Both the position numbers and the translations under genes were made by a program. From Sulfurospirillum sp. (lineage in GTDB: Bacteria; Campylobacterota; Campylobacteria; Campylobacterales; Sulfurospirillaceae), in contig JALSME010000094.1 in assembly GCA_026987955.1 (NCBI GenBank), positions 1 through 32,835 of the forward strand: DNA of 32,835 bases. Direction: 5' to 3'. Positions 18,133-26,047 of the stretch are shown piece by piece; within the stretch, counting starts at the first letter, position 1, and each line of letters opens with the position of its first letter. Below the pieces are notes generated by a model. The model saw only the letters and a program-made list of their open reading frames with translations. It had not been told where the DNA came from and did not search any database.

Positions 18133-18877
18133 CCTCTAGACCTGCTAGTGCCGCTCCAACTGAACCTACTAGCTGAGGATTGTCTGGAGCAACTATGTTT
18201 TTTTCAAGTTTTTTTGAAAGCAGATGCCTTAAAAAAGGATTCATCGCTCCTCCTCCTGTAAAGACTATATGCTCACTCTTATGTGCAAACTTTCTAGCCA
18301 TAGATGCTAATCTTGAAGCGATTGATTCATGGACTGCATAGGTTATATTTGCCGCACTCTCTTTTTTTGCTATCAAAGATATGACTTCAGACTCTGCAAA
18401 TACAGCACACATACTTGAGATTTCTAACTCTTTATCTGCTTCAAAACCAAGGTTTGCAAAGGTCTCCATATCTAAGCCCATACGATTTGCAGCTATCTCT
18501 AAGAACTTCCCAGTTCCTGCTGCACACTTGTCGTTCATACGAAAATCTATAAAGCCGCCGCTCTTGTCTAGCTTTATGACTTTGCTATCTTGTCCACCAA
18601 GGTCTATAACTAGCTGGGCTTCTGAGTTAAAAAAGTAAGCACCCTTTGCATGGGCTTTTATCTCACTAATTACAGGGCACGAGAAGCTATCTTCAATCAT
18701 ATACCTTCCATAGCCAGTTGAGACTAACATCTCAACTGACTTGTCTTTTAGATACTCGCCAACCACCTCATCTTGGTTAACGATAGTCGGTATGACTTCA
18801 CTATAAATAATCTCTTTTTTTTCATTTATCCCCGTTATCTTAGTGTAGGTTGAACCTACATCAACTCCCCAGAACAT
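18125..18877 (-). CDS. BadF/HgdC-type ATPase activator of a double-cubane/2-hydroxyacyl-CoA dehydratase system
   Basis: 250 residues, the length of HgdC-type activators. ASKHA-fold ATPase motifs: GVDVGSTYTKI (phosphate-1), VIDLGGQDSKVI (phosphate-2) and FTGGGAMNPFLRHLL (adenosine). The two Cys expected to bridge a dimer [4Fe-4S] cluster are in FRMNDKCAAGTGKFLE and ISSMCAVFAESEVISL. Such proteins use ATP hydrolysis to push low-potential electrons into a partner. The partner gene is immediately upstream, its TAG directly abutting this ATG. E. coli YjiL is the closest named relative I recall. Confidence 0.9.
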   Translation of the reverse strand: MFWGVDVGSTYTKITGINEKKEIIYSEVIPTIVNQDEVVGEYLKDKSVEMLVSTGYGRYMIEDSFSCPVISEIKAHAKGAYFFNSEAQLVIDLGGQDSKVIKLDKSGGFIDFRMNDKCAAGTGKFLEIAANRMGLDMETFANLGFEADKELEISSMCAVFAESEVISLIAKKESAANITYAVHESIASRLASMARKFAHKSEHIVFTGGGAMNPFLRHLLSKKLEKNIVAPDNPQLVGSVGAALAGLEVS

Positions 18878-20197
18878 CTACTTGCTTTTAAAAGCAGCTG
18901 CTTTTTTCTTAAAAGTCAGGCTCTCTAAAAATGCCTCAACACGAGTCTTAATCTGTCCTGCATCCTCAGGGGAGTAATCAGACTCTATAACCAAACATGG
19001 GATTCCCTCTTTTTCTAAAGCTTCAGTTACTAAGTGAGATTCTACATTGTAAGTGTGACAAAAAGAGAGTGTATAGTAGATAACTCCATCTGCCTTTCTA
19101 TCTTTATACATCTGTAAAATCTTGTCTATTCTTGGAGTATTTGGAGTAAAACACGCACAATCAATCTGGCTATATCTCTTCATAAGGTTTTCCATAAGAG
19201 CATCTTCATCTTCTACATTTTCAAGCTCTACATTGTCTTTGTAGTATCTATGTCCTATGCATGACTCCTCATTTATAATAGCTCCTCCTGTTGTCTCAAC
19301 GGCAGTATGAAGCTTCCAATTTGGTGGAGCAAATGGAGTTCCTAAAACCATAAGTCTAGGAGTATCTTTTTCAAAAACACTAATTTTTTCTTCAACTCTC
19401 TTTTCAAGCTCATCGCAAAGCTCATTTACCTTCTGTGTATATCTTTCAGGATCATCTAAAAAACCCATCTGTGTTACAAAAAGAGCATCTTTACCGCTGA
19501 TTGGTACAACATCTGGATTCATACCTCTAAGAGCATCAAGCCTTAAAAGTGCCTTTCTCTTTTCATTTACTATGCGAGTTCCCTCTTTCATCTCTTCAAG
19601 GCTTAACTTCTTACCAGTTACCTCTTCTATATGCTCTTTGAACTCTACAATCTCCTCTTTCCAAGATTTTAAATCTTTTTCTCTTTTCATATGAGGAATA
19701 TTCATAACATGAACAGGGTGATGTTTATCTAAAATTTCCCAAGTCTTCTTTTTTGCTTCACAAGTAGTCTCACCATATATAAAGTCTGAACTTTGAGTAT
19801 ATGCACATGTTCTTTGTAGTTTAAATCCATGAGCTGATTTTATAAGAGGGCAGATGTTTCTTGGGAGTTCAGTCTCCGCATCTGCAATTGTTGCTGGACT
19901 TCCTCCACACAACCCATAACAAGCTCCACCAGCTCCAACAACAATCTCCTCAGGGACAAAGATACAAAATGTACCCACTGCTGGCTTTTTCTCAGCTCTT
20001 AGCTTATTTATCTCAGCAATTCTCTCACCTTGAATCTCACTCATAAACCAATCAAAATATTTCATACCTTCTGGTCTATTGTCTTGAGACATAAACTGAT
20101 TTTTGTATGCCTCTAGCCCCATACTCATCATCTTTGCATGTTTTTCAACATCTAAACCTATACTTGAGAGTAACTCCTTATGTACTTCTACACCCAT
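18878..20197 (-). CDS. Double-cubane cluster / 2-hydroxyacyl-CoA dehydratase D-like protein
   Basis: 439 residues, HgdB/FldC superfamily. Candidate cluster Cys residues lie in ACYGLCGGSP, RNICPLIKS, QRTCAYTQSSDFIYGETTCEAKKK, DCACFTPNTPR and YTLSFCHTYNVE. Only one large subunit plus activator is encoded, whereas true 2-hydroxyacyl-CoA dehydratases have two large subunits. That layout fits the double-cubane cluster proteins (E. coli YjiM-like), one of which is known to reduce small molecules such as acetylene in an ATP-dependent way. No acyl-CoA pathway genes are nearby. AAGGA lies eight bases before the ATG. The physiological substrate is unknown. The 166-base gap upstream holds a TACATGTA site (20237-20244) and no other clear signal. 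Confidence 0.85.
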   Translation of the reverse strand: MGVEVHKELLSSIGLDVEKHAKMMSMGLEAYKNQFMSQDNRPEGMKYFDWFMSEIQGERIAEINKLRAEKKPAVGTFCIFVPEEIVVGAGGACYGLCGGSPATIADAETELPRNICPLIKSAHGFKLQRTCAYTQSSDFIYGETTCEAKKKTWEILDKHHPVHVMNIPHMKREKDLKSWKEEIVEFKEHIEEVTGKKLSLEEMKEGTRIVNEKRKALLRLDALRGMNPDVVPISGKDALFVTQMGFLDDPERYTQKVNELCDELEKRVEEKISVFEKDTPRLMVLGTPFAPPNWKLHTAVETTGGAIINEESCIGHRYYKDNVELENVEDEDALMENLMKRYSQIDCACFTPNTPRIDKILQMYKDRKADGVIYYTLSFCHTYNVESHLVTEALEKEGIPCLVIESDYSPEDAGQIKTRVEAFLESLTFKKKAAAFKSK

Positions 20198-20363
20198 AAA
20201 TATATCCTTAAATAAAAATTATGCTGGTTATTTGTTTACATGTAGGGAAAGCTGGTATTTGAAAGTTGCTTATTTCATGTATGTCTAGACCCTAGACCTA
20301 ACAGCATTAGCCAGAATTATAATATTTATAAACTGAAAATAAGTTTAAACGGTAAAATATTAT

Positions 20364-22397
20364 TTACCGCTTAAAATCTTCTATTTTTATTACTATTGCT
20401 TCAAAACTGTTTTCTGATGCAAAACAAGCGATGAGACTACATGCTTGATACCTATCATCATCAGTGGCTTTCTTAACCACAAATGGATAACTCTTTACAT
20501 CCTTAGATATAAGTTTATCTTTTGTAGCTTTTAAACTCACATAGCCTCTCTCAAATGCTAAGTATACACGAGTAAGCCATGCTGAGTTGCTTGGGCTTGA
20601 TGTTAAGGTCATAGAGTTGTTTTGTAGACTTTGTTTTACTATATCTTGAAGATCTAAATCCTCATTTAAGATAGCAAGTTTCAGAAGATTGTCTAGCATA
20701 TTGGAAAAAGCACTTTTATATGAGCTATCGTATGAGCCTGCTTCACTTTGAAACTCATCATCACTCATATACCAGTTTCCATCTACATAAAACTTTTTTA
20801 TAGCTTCTTTACTTAAAGTATTTGCGACTTTTAGGTACTGTTTATCTAAACTAAAATCATGCGCTTTTAAAAGTGCTGAGACTAAAAACGAATAATCCTC
20901 AAAAAGAGCATCTACTTTTGGTTTTTTATCTATAAGTCTTTGGTGATATAAAATACCATCTATGTAGAGTTTATCTAGTAAAGTATCTAAGTGATTTTGT
21001 GCCTTTTCCCCATAGTTAGCTTCAAAAAGTGCATCTATATAGAGTGCATTCCAAGATGTCAAGATCTTATAGTCTGTAAAAGGATACTCTTTTTGCTCTC
21101 TTAATTCTTGCAAAACTCTTTTAATCTTTTGCAAATCATCTGGAGCTTTTTTACCGTTTAAGTATGGATTTGTCTGATTTTTTTCAAAGTTTCCCTGTTT
21201 TGTGATGTTAAAATACTCTAAAATCTCTTTTGAATTTTTAAATCCATTTGACTCAAGAAACTCTTTTGTCTTGGCATATTCAAAAACAAAGTAGGCACCC
21301 TCTTCCTTCTCATCACCAACTTTACTGTCTGCATCACTTGCACTATATATAAGTCCATCTTTTTCAAATCTTGCATCTACAAAGTTAACTATGTTATCTA
21401 CTTGATTTTTATAAAACTCATCTTTTGTGATTTTATATGCTTTTGCGTATGAGCTAAGAAGTTCAGCATTTGTATAGAGCATCTTTTCAAAGTGCGGTAT
21501 CATCCAAGCTTCATCTACACTATATCTGTAAAATCCACCCTCAATCTGGTCATTTATGCCACCATTTGCCATGGCTCTAAGCATATCTGTTGCCATATTT
21601 AGGGCTTCTTTGTTTTTATCAACTCTATAAATATCTAAAAGTGTTTCTATGGTTGAGGCATGTGGGAATTTGGGAGCATGTCCAATGCCTTTGTAGTTTT
21701 TATCGTACGAGTCTGAAACATCTGATATAAACTCTTTGATAACTCTGCTATCAAGTGGAACTTGTTGCTTGTTGGACTGATTTTTGTGGTCTTTTAAAAT
21801 TCTCTCAATTTCCAAAGAACTTTGGACTACTCTTTTAGTATCACTTTTAAAAACACCTTCTATTTTCAAAAGAAGCTCTTTTATGCCGCTTCGTCCATAT
21901 TTTGGCTCATTTGGTATATATGTAGCTGCAAAAAAAGCCTTTGCATCAGGAGTCATGATGATACTAAGTGGCCAACCACCTCCACGCTTGTTTAGAAGAT
22001 TATGTACATCTTGATAGTACTTATCTATATGAGGCATCTCTTCCCTATCTACCTTAATACTTACATAATACTTGTTTAAAATCTTAGCAACTTCCTCATT
22101 CTCAAAACTTTCACCCTCCATAACATGGCACCAGTGACAAGTACTGTAACCAATAGAGAGAAAAATCAACTTGTTTTCATCTTTTGCTTTTTTAAAAGCC
22201 TCATCACCCCAAGCAAACCAATTTACCGGATTATGGGCATGTTGCTGTAGATATGGTGAATCCTCTTTGATCAAAGCATTTGTGTATTGTTCTTTTGCAT
22301 CTATATTTGTAATCATAATAATGAATATTAATATAGTTTTCATTAATAAAGAATAAAAATTATTGTTTAATATATTTCTCATATTAGATTTTAGCAT
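20364..22397 (-). CDS. YyaL/DUF255 thioredoxin-domain protein with (alpha/alpha)6 barrel
   Basis: 677 residues. After an N-terminal hydrophobic stretch, the family opening [21 protein letters not shown] is followed by a thioredoxin-like domain with a CHWC redox motif ([16 protein letters not shown], near residue 86), DREEMPHID, and [13 protein letters not shown]. The remainder resembles glycoside-hydrolase-like helical barrels ([29 protein letters not shown]). Eukaryotic homologues are called SPATA20. The start is uncertain: an internal ATG at 22343 would give a cleaner signal peptide ([16 protein letters not shown]), but neither ATG has a strong ribosome site. The predicted location is periplasmic, which is unusual for the family. 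Function unproven. Confidence 0.88.
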   Translation of the reverse strand: MLKSNMRNILNNNFYSLLMKTILIFIIMITNIDAKEQYTNALIKEDSPYLQQHAHNPVNWFAWGDEAFKKAKDENKLIFLSIGYSTCHWCHVMEGESFENEEVAKILNKYYVSIKVDREEMPHIDKYYQDVHNLLNKRGGGWPLSIIMTPDAKAFFAATYIPNEPKYGRSGIKELLLKIEGVFKSDTKRVVQSSLEIERILKDHKNQSNKQQVPLDSRVIKEFISDVSDSYDKNYKGIGHAPKFPHASTIETLLDIYRVDKNKEALNMATDMLRAMANGGINDQIEGGFYRYSVDEAWMIPHFEKMLYTNAELLSSYAKAYKITKDEFYKNQVDNIVNFVDARFEKDGLIYSASDADSKVGDEKEEGAYFVFEYAKTKEFLESNGFKNSKEILEYFNITKQGNFEKNQTNPYLNGKKAPDDLQKIKRVLQELREQKEYPFTDYKILTSWNALYIDALFEANYGEKAQNHLDTLLDKLYIDGILYHQRLIDKKPKVDALFEDYSFLVSALLKAHDFSLDKQYLKVANTLSKEAIKKFYVDGNWYMSDDEFQSEAGSYDSSYKSAFSNMLDNLLKLAILNEDLDLQDIVKQSLQNNSMTLTSSPSNSAWLTRVYLAFERGYVSLKATKDKLISKDVKSYPFVVKKATDDDRYQACSLIACFASENSFEAIVIKIEDFKR

Positions 22398-22556
22398 ATT
22401 CTTTATGTAGTTAATGTTAGTTTTAAGATAAAATGATATTATACTAAAAGCGATTTACCCAAGGTTTGGGTATGACATAATGTTGCATACTTTCTTACAT
22501 GTAAACACTTCCCTGTCTTATACTTTTGCAAAACAACTTCAAATAAGGACAATACA

Positions 22557-23645
22557 ATGTTAAGAAGAGATTTTTTAAAAACTTCTATGGTTACAATGGG
22601 CGCAATTTCACTAGCTTCTTCGGAGCTACTAGCTGGAGAAAAAAGTAGAAAATTCAAAGTAGTGTTAGACTTTGATATAAAATATGATGAGAAAAATTAC
22701 GAAGCAAAACTTTGGAATCCACTTCCATTTAATGCTGAGTATCAAAAGGTAAAGTTTTTCAAATTTGATGGCAATTACGATAACTACAATATAAACAGAG
22801 ACAATACATACGATGCAAAAACTCTATTTACCTCTTGGAAAAAAAGTGACAAGAAAAAACTTTTACATATAGAGATGGAGATAGAGACAAGATACAGAGA
22901 AGTTAGCATGAAGCTAATCAAAAAAGCAAGTAAAGAGAACTTGCCATTGCCTGAAAATGTAAAGCTATATTTAGAGCCAACAGAGCATATCCCAACTGAT
23001 GGTAAGATCAAGGAAGTAGCAGACAAGATAACTAAAAATATGACTGATCGTTTTGAAAAAGTTCAAGCTATCTATGACTGGGTAACTGAAACTACATTTA
23101 GAGACCCTAAGGTACTTGGTTGTGGGATTGGTGATGCTGGAAAGATGGTAGAGAGTGGCTACTTTGGTGGAAAATGTACCGATATAAGCTCGCTTTTTGT
23201 TGCAATCCTCAGAGCTGCTGGAATTCCATCTCGTGAAGTTTTTGGAATCAGGCTTGGTAAATCAGAATTTTCAAAAGCACTTGGAAAATCAGATGCTAAA
23301 GGTTTTGCAAACATTTCTACATGGCAACATTGTCGTGCTGAGTACTTTATACCAGGAGCTGGCTGGATTCCTTCAGACCCAGCAGATATAACAAAGCTTG
23401 AGCTTGTTGAGAGACTTGATTATAATGACCCTAAAGTTAAAAAGCTAAGAGCTAAATACATCAACTCTTGGGAAATGAACTGGGTTGGATTTAACTATGC
23501 AAGAGACTTTGAACTCTCTCCAAAGCCAACGCAGTTCCCACTAAATATGCTAGGCTATCCATATGGTGAGATTGATGATGAAGTTCTAAACTACTATAAC
23601 CCAAAAACATTTTCATTTAACTTTACATCACAAGAAGAGTTATGA
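22557..23645 (+). CDS. Tat-exported transglutaminase-like cysteine protease-fold protein
   Basis: 362 residues. The N-terminus is a twin-arginine signal (RRDFLKTS, hydrophobic run, SSELLAGEKS), so the folded protein is probably periplasmic. The transglutaminase-like catalytic triad is visible: Cys in GGKCTDISSLFVAILRAAGI near residue 206, His in WQHCRAEYFIPGAGW near 257, and Asp in IPSDPADITK near 275. An N-terminal beta domain precedes it. AAGGA lies eight bases before the ATG. It is coupled by a 4-base overlap (ATGA) to the TusA-MerT fusion, so a periplasmic thiol or metal-related role is possible but only inferred. Confidence 0.87.
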   Translation: MLRRDFLKTSMVTMGAISLASSELLAGEKSRKFKVVLDFDIKYDEKNYEAKLWNPLPFNAEYQKVKFFKFDGNYDNYNINRDNTYDAKTLFTSWKKSDKKKLLHIEMEIETRYREVSMKLIKKASKENLPLPENVKLYLEPTEHIPTDGKIKEVADKITKNMTDRFEKVQAIYDWVTETTFRDPKVLGCGIGDAGKMVESGYFGGKCTDISSLFVAILRAAGIPSREVFGIRLGKSEFSKALGKSDAKGFANISTWQHCRAEYFIPGAGWIPSDPADITKLELVERLDYNDPKVKKLRAKYINSWEMNWVGFNYARDFELSPKPTQFPLNMLGYPYGEIDDEVLNYYNPKTFSFNFTSQEEL

Positions 23646-24217
23646 TTCAGACTCTAGATTGTAAAAATCTTGAGTGCCCTCAACCTGTCATAAAAACTAA
23701 GGAGGCGATAGAATCGCTTCCTAATGGCAGCTTTCTTGAAGTTGAACTTAACTCTTTCTCTTCTATTGAAAATGTAAAAAGATTTAGTAAAAATCAAGGT
23801 CTACATGTAGAGGTTAAATCAAAGACTAAAGAAGCTACAATCCTCTCTATAAGTATTGAAGATGGCAGGGAAATCGGCAAAGAAGATAAGTCATTTTATA
23901 CTCTTATAGTTGGCTCTATTGTTTCTGCTTTTTTAGCTACTGCTTGCTGTTTAGCACCATTTTTGTTTTTGGTTTTTGGAGTTAGTATGAGTTCACTCTC
24001 GTTTTTACAAGTTCTTGCACCATATCAGATCTATTTTTCACTTCTTTCTGGTGCAGTTATACTCTACCTTTGGTATGACTACTTTCAAAGAGTAAAAAAA
24101 CAGTTTGTCTGCTCAACTAAACTATGCAAAAACTACAAGCTTTATCTTAGTATCGGAACTCTGTTTGTTCTAGTTTTTAGCACCTACCCTTACTGGGTAA
24201 ATTATATATTGGAGTGA
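23642..24217 (+). CDS. TusA-MerT fusion: sulfur carrier domain plus metal-transport membrane domain
   Basis: 191 residues. Residues 1-75 are a TusA/SirA fold with the persulfide-carrying CPxP motif (LDCKNLECPQPVIKTKEAI). Residues about 85-190 contain three membrane helices resembling MerT: the first has the vicinal Cys pair in ATACCLAPFLFLVFG, and the loop between helices 2 and 3 has a second pair, CSTKLCKNYK. MerT moves Hg(II) inward from MerP; here the MerP-like gene follows with an overlap. Joining a sulfur-carrier domain to a thiophilic-metal transporter in one chain is unusual. No merA or merR is present. The palindrome at 23802-23809 encodes LHVE here. Confidence 0.85.
   Translation: MIQTLDCKNLECPQPVIKTKEAIESLPNGSFLEVELNSFSSIENVKRFSKNQGLHVEVKSKTKEATILSISIEDGREIGKEDKSFYTLIVGSIVSAFLATACCLAPFLFLVFGVSMSSLSFLQVLAPYQIYFSLLSGAVILYLWYDYFQRVKKQFVCSTKLCKNYKLYLSIGTLFVLVFSTYPYWVNYILE
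23801..23812. repeat. Dispersed palindrome in the TusA-MerT gene
   Basis: CTACATGTAGAG, in frame as LHVE at residues 54-57 of the TusA domain. Confidence 0.7.
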
Positions 24218-24219
24218 TT

Positions 24220-24492
24220 ATGAAAATATTTTTAAGCCTTATCCTTGCATTTACTTTTGCATTTGCACAAAAAGTTGCCGTTATAGATGTAGAGGGTATG
24301 ACCTGCCCACTTTGTACTACTGCAATCAAAAAGAGCCTTAAACAGATAGATGGTGTTAGTAATGCAAAAGTTCGACTTAACACAAGACAAGCTACTGTAT
24401 ACTTTGATGAAAAAGTTACAAAAAAGCAGCTTTTAAAAGCTATAGAAGCTGTTGGTTATAAAGGTAAAATTATAAGCATCAAAACAGAGTAG
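24220..24492 (+). CDS. MerP-like periplasmic heavy-metal-binding protein
   Basis: 90 residues: signal peptide (MKIFLSLILAFTFAFAQ) followed by one HMA domain with the metal-binding GMTCPLCTTAI motif and the family's VGYKG near the C-terminus. I chose the ATG at 24220 because GGAG (24211-24214) is its ribosome site; the GTG at 24214 overlaps that site. It would bind a soft metal (Hg, Cu or similar) in the periplasm and hand it to the MerT-like domain encoded just upstream. Its 3' end overlaps the convergent cyclase gene by 14 bases. Confidence 0.9.
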   Translation: MKIFLSLILAFTFAFAQKVAVIDVEGMTCPLCTTAIKKSLKQIDGVSNAKVRLNTRQATVYFDEKVTKKQLLKAIEAVGYKGKIISIKTE

Positions 24493-25627
24493 AAGAACCA
24501 AAAATTTCTACTCTGTTTCTGCCATTTTGTTTTGCTTGATAAAGCATCTCATCTGCTTTTTTGATTGCATCTTTTATGTTCTCATACAAATCAACTTTTA
24601 GATTTAGACCTATAGACACACTTATTTTAATACTTTCTTTTTCATTAATTCTTATCGGAGTATTGTATATATTTTCTCGAATTCTTTTGGCTATACTTGT
24701 TGCAATTTTATCTTTTGACTTTACTATTATTAAAAACTCCTCTCCTCCATATCTTATGGCTATATCCTCTACTCTTATATTGGCTACTATTTTTTTAGCA
24801 ATTGAAGCGATAACAGTATCTCCAGCAACATGTCCATATTTGTCATTTATTGCTTTAAAATAATCTATATCTATCATCATTATTGATATTTTATCTTTTT
24901 TTAATTCTTTAATTATTTCAGATAAATAGTGTCTATTGTATAGTTTTGTAAGAGAGTCTATAACCCTATTTTTATACTGATTATAAAAAAGTACTCCTTG
25001 TAAAGCAACAACTAAAAAAACTATAAATAAAAACAATAAAAATTTATTTAAAAAACCACTCAATGGCACTATAAGCTTATTGAACTTTTGGTACTCCTCA
25101 ATAGATATATCAAGTACCAAGATACACTTAATGTGTCCGTCAACAACTGATGGTGAGAGATATGTTAGCCATATTCCTTCCGCCCTACTTTGAAGCTCAT
25201 AAGTATCTTTTTGATCTTTTATTGCCCTATTCCAAAGCTTTTCAAATACAGGCATAAATTTTTGCTTAAAATCTGCTTTTTCACTTCCACTTGAGCCATC
25301 TGCAATATATCTGAAAAAGCCGTCTTTTTCTTGCTTTACAATATAGACATATCTAAATTCATCATTTACAAAGTATGAGAGGATATTGCTTATCTTCTCA
25401 AAGCTTTTAGGGGTAGGTTTTTGATTTATATTTAAATAATTTTCTATAATTTTAGACTTAATATGGATTGCTGTTTTATATGCTCTATCTGTTTCTAGTT
25501 TATATACTTGCCTATCATGAGCTACAATGACCTCTTTAAAATTTATAAAAAAATAGAAACTTCCAAAGAGAATTAAAAATGAGATAATAAAAAATAGATT
25601 TTTTTTAAGTAAATAAAATTTTGTCAT
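24479..25627 (-). CDS. Membrane-bound diguanylate cyclase
   Basis: 382 residues. Two membrane segments (about 10-30 and 192-216) bracket a periplasmic sensor region of about 160 residues. The C-terminal GGDEF domain has LYNRHYLSEI, DIDYFKAINDKYGH, and the active-site GGEEF near residue 290. An RVED inhibitory I-site stands exactly five residues before it, so product inhibition by c-di-GMP is likely. It is the last gene of a three-gene operon with a periplasmic protein and a TonB-dependent receptor. Confidence 0.92.
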   Translation of the reverse strand: MTKFYLLKKNLFFIISFLILFGSFYFFINFKEVIVAHDRQVYKLETDRAYKTAIHIKSKIIENYLNINQKPTPKSFEKISNILSYFVNDEFRYVYIVKQEKDGFFRYIADGSSGSEKADFKQKFMPVFEKLWNRAIKDQKDTYELQSRAEGIWLTYLSPSVVDGHIKCILVLDISIEEYQKFNKLIVPLSGFLNKFLLFLFIVFLVVALQGVLFYNQYKNRVIDSLTKLYNRHYLSEIIKELKKDKISIMMIDIDYFKAINDKYGHVAGDTVIASIAKKIVANIRVEDIAIRYGGEEFLIIVKSKDKIATSIAKRIRENIYNTPIRINEKESIKISVSIGLNLKVDLYENIKDAIKKADEMLYQAKQNGRNRVEIFGSSTLF

Positions 25628-25630
25628 ATC

Positions 25631-26047
25631 CTACTCTAAAAACTTCTGAAAATCACTGCTGAAACTCAATCTTTTCTCTTTTGAAACTTTTTTTCTTATT
25701 ATGATATTTGGTCTTCCTTTTTGCCAAAAAAAGACTCCTAGTACATCTGGATTTAATTTGTATAATTGATAAGATGTTGTTAATATATATGGCTTATGTG
25801 AGCACTTCAATAATTCATACCTATTTGAAACAAATACAATATCAGCTTTATCAATTGAAGAGACAAACTTTATATCAGTAGAAGATAACTTCTTTTTGTA
25901 AAAATCTCTTTTGTCTGTATAGATTTTTACTACATCTTTTTTTACTACCTCATGTGCAATTTTCGACAATATCTTGATCTGGATATCTATCGCATTGAAA
26001 CTAAATAAAGATGTCACAATGAATAAGAATAGAATTATCTTTTTCAA
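25631..26047 (-). CDS. Small secreted protein between TonB receptor and diguanylate cyclase
   Basis: 138 residues with a signal peptide (KKIILFLFIVTSLFSFNA). The mature part alternates strands and helices (DVVKIYTDKRDFYKKKL, KADIVFVSNRYELLK, KPYILTTSYQLYK, LGVFFWQKGRPNIIIRKK). It resembles one lobe of a periplasmic binding fold or a YfiR-type signalling protein, but I cannot assign it firmly. It starts at TTG overlapping the receptor's TGA and ends one codon before the cyclase ATG, so all three are tightly coupled. Passing a signal from the receptor to the cyclase is an attractive inference. Confidence 0.8.
   Translation of the reverse strand: MKKIILFLFIVTSLFSFNAIDIQIKILSKIAHEVVKKDVVKIYTDKRDFYKKKLSSTDIKFVSSIDKADIVFVSNRYELLKCSHKPYILTTSYQLYKLNPDVLGVFFWQKGRPNIIIRKKVSKEKRLSFSSDFQKFLE

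Noticed and set aside
20198-20363. Possible degenerate element copy in the gap upstream of the double-cubane gene
   Set aside because: It has only weak imperfect inverted pairs and neither the GAGGCA/AACGAAG nor the CAATCTT/AATCTCA loops.
22439-22657. Minus-strand ORF of 72 codons over the start of the transglutaminase gene
   Set aside because: It is antisense to a clear Tat signal peptide and ribosome site and has no recognisable protein character.
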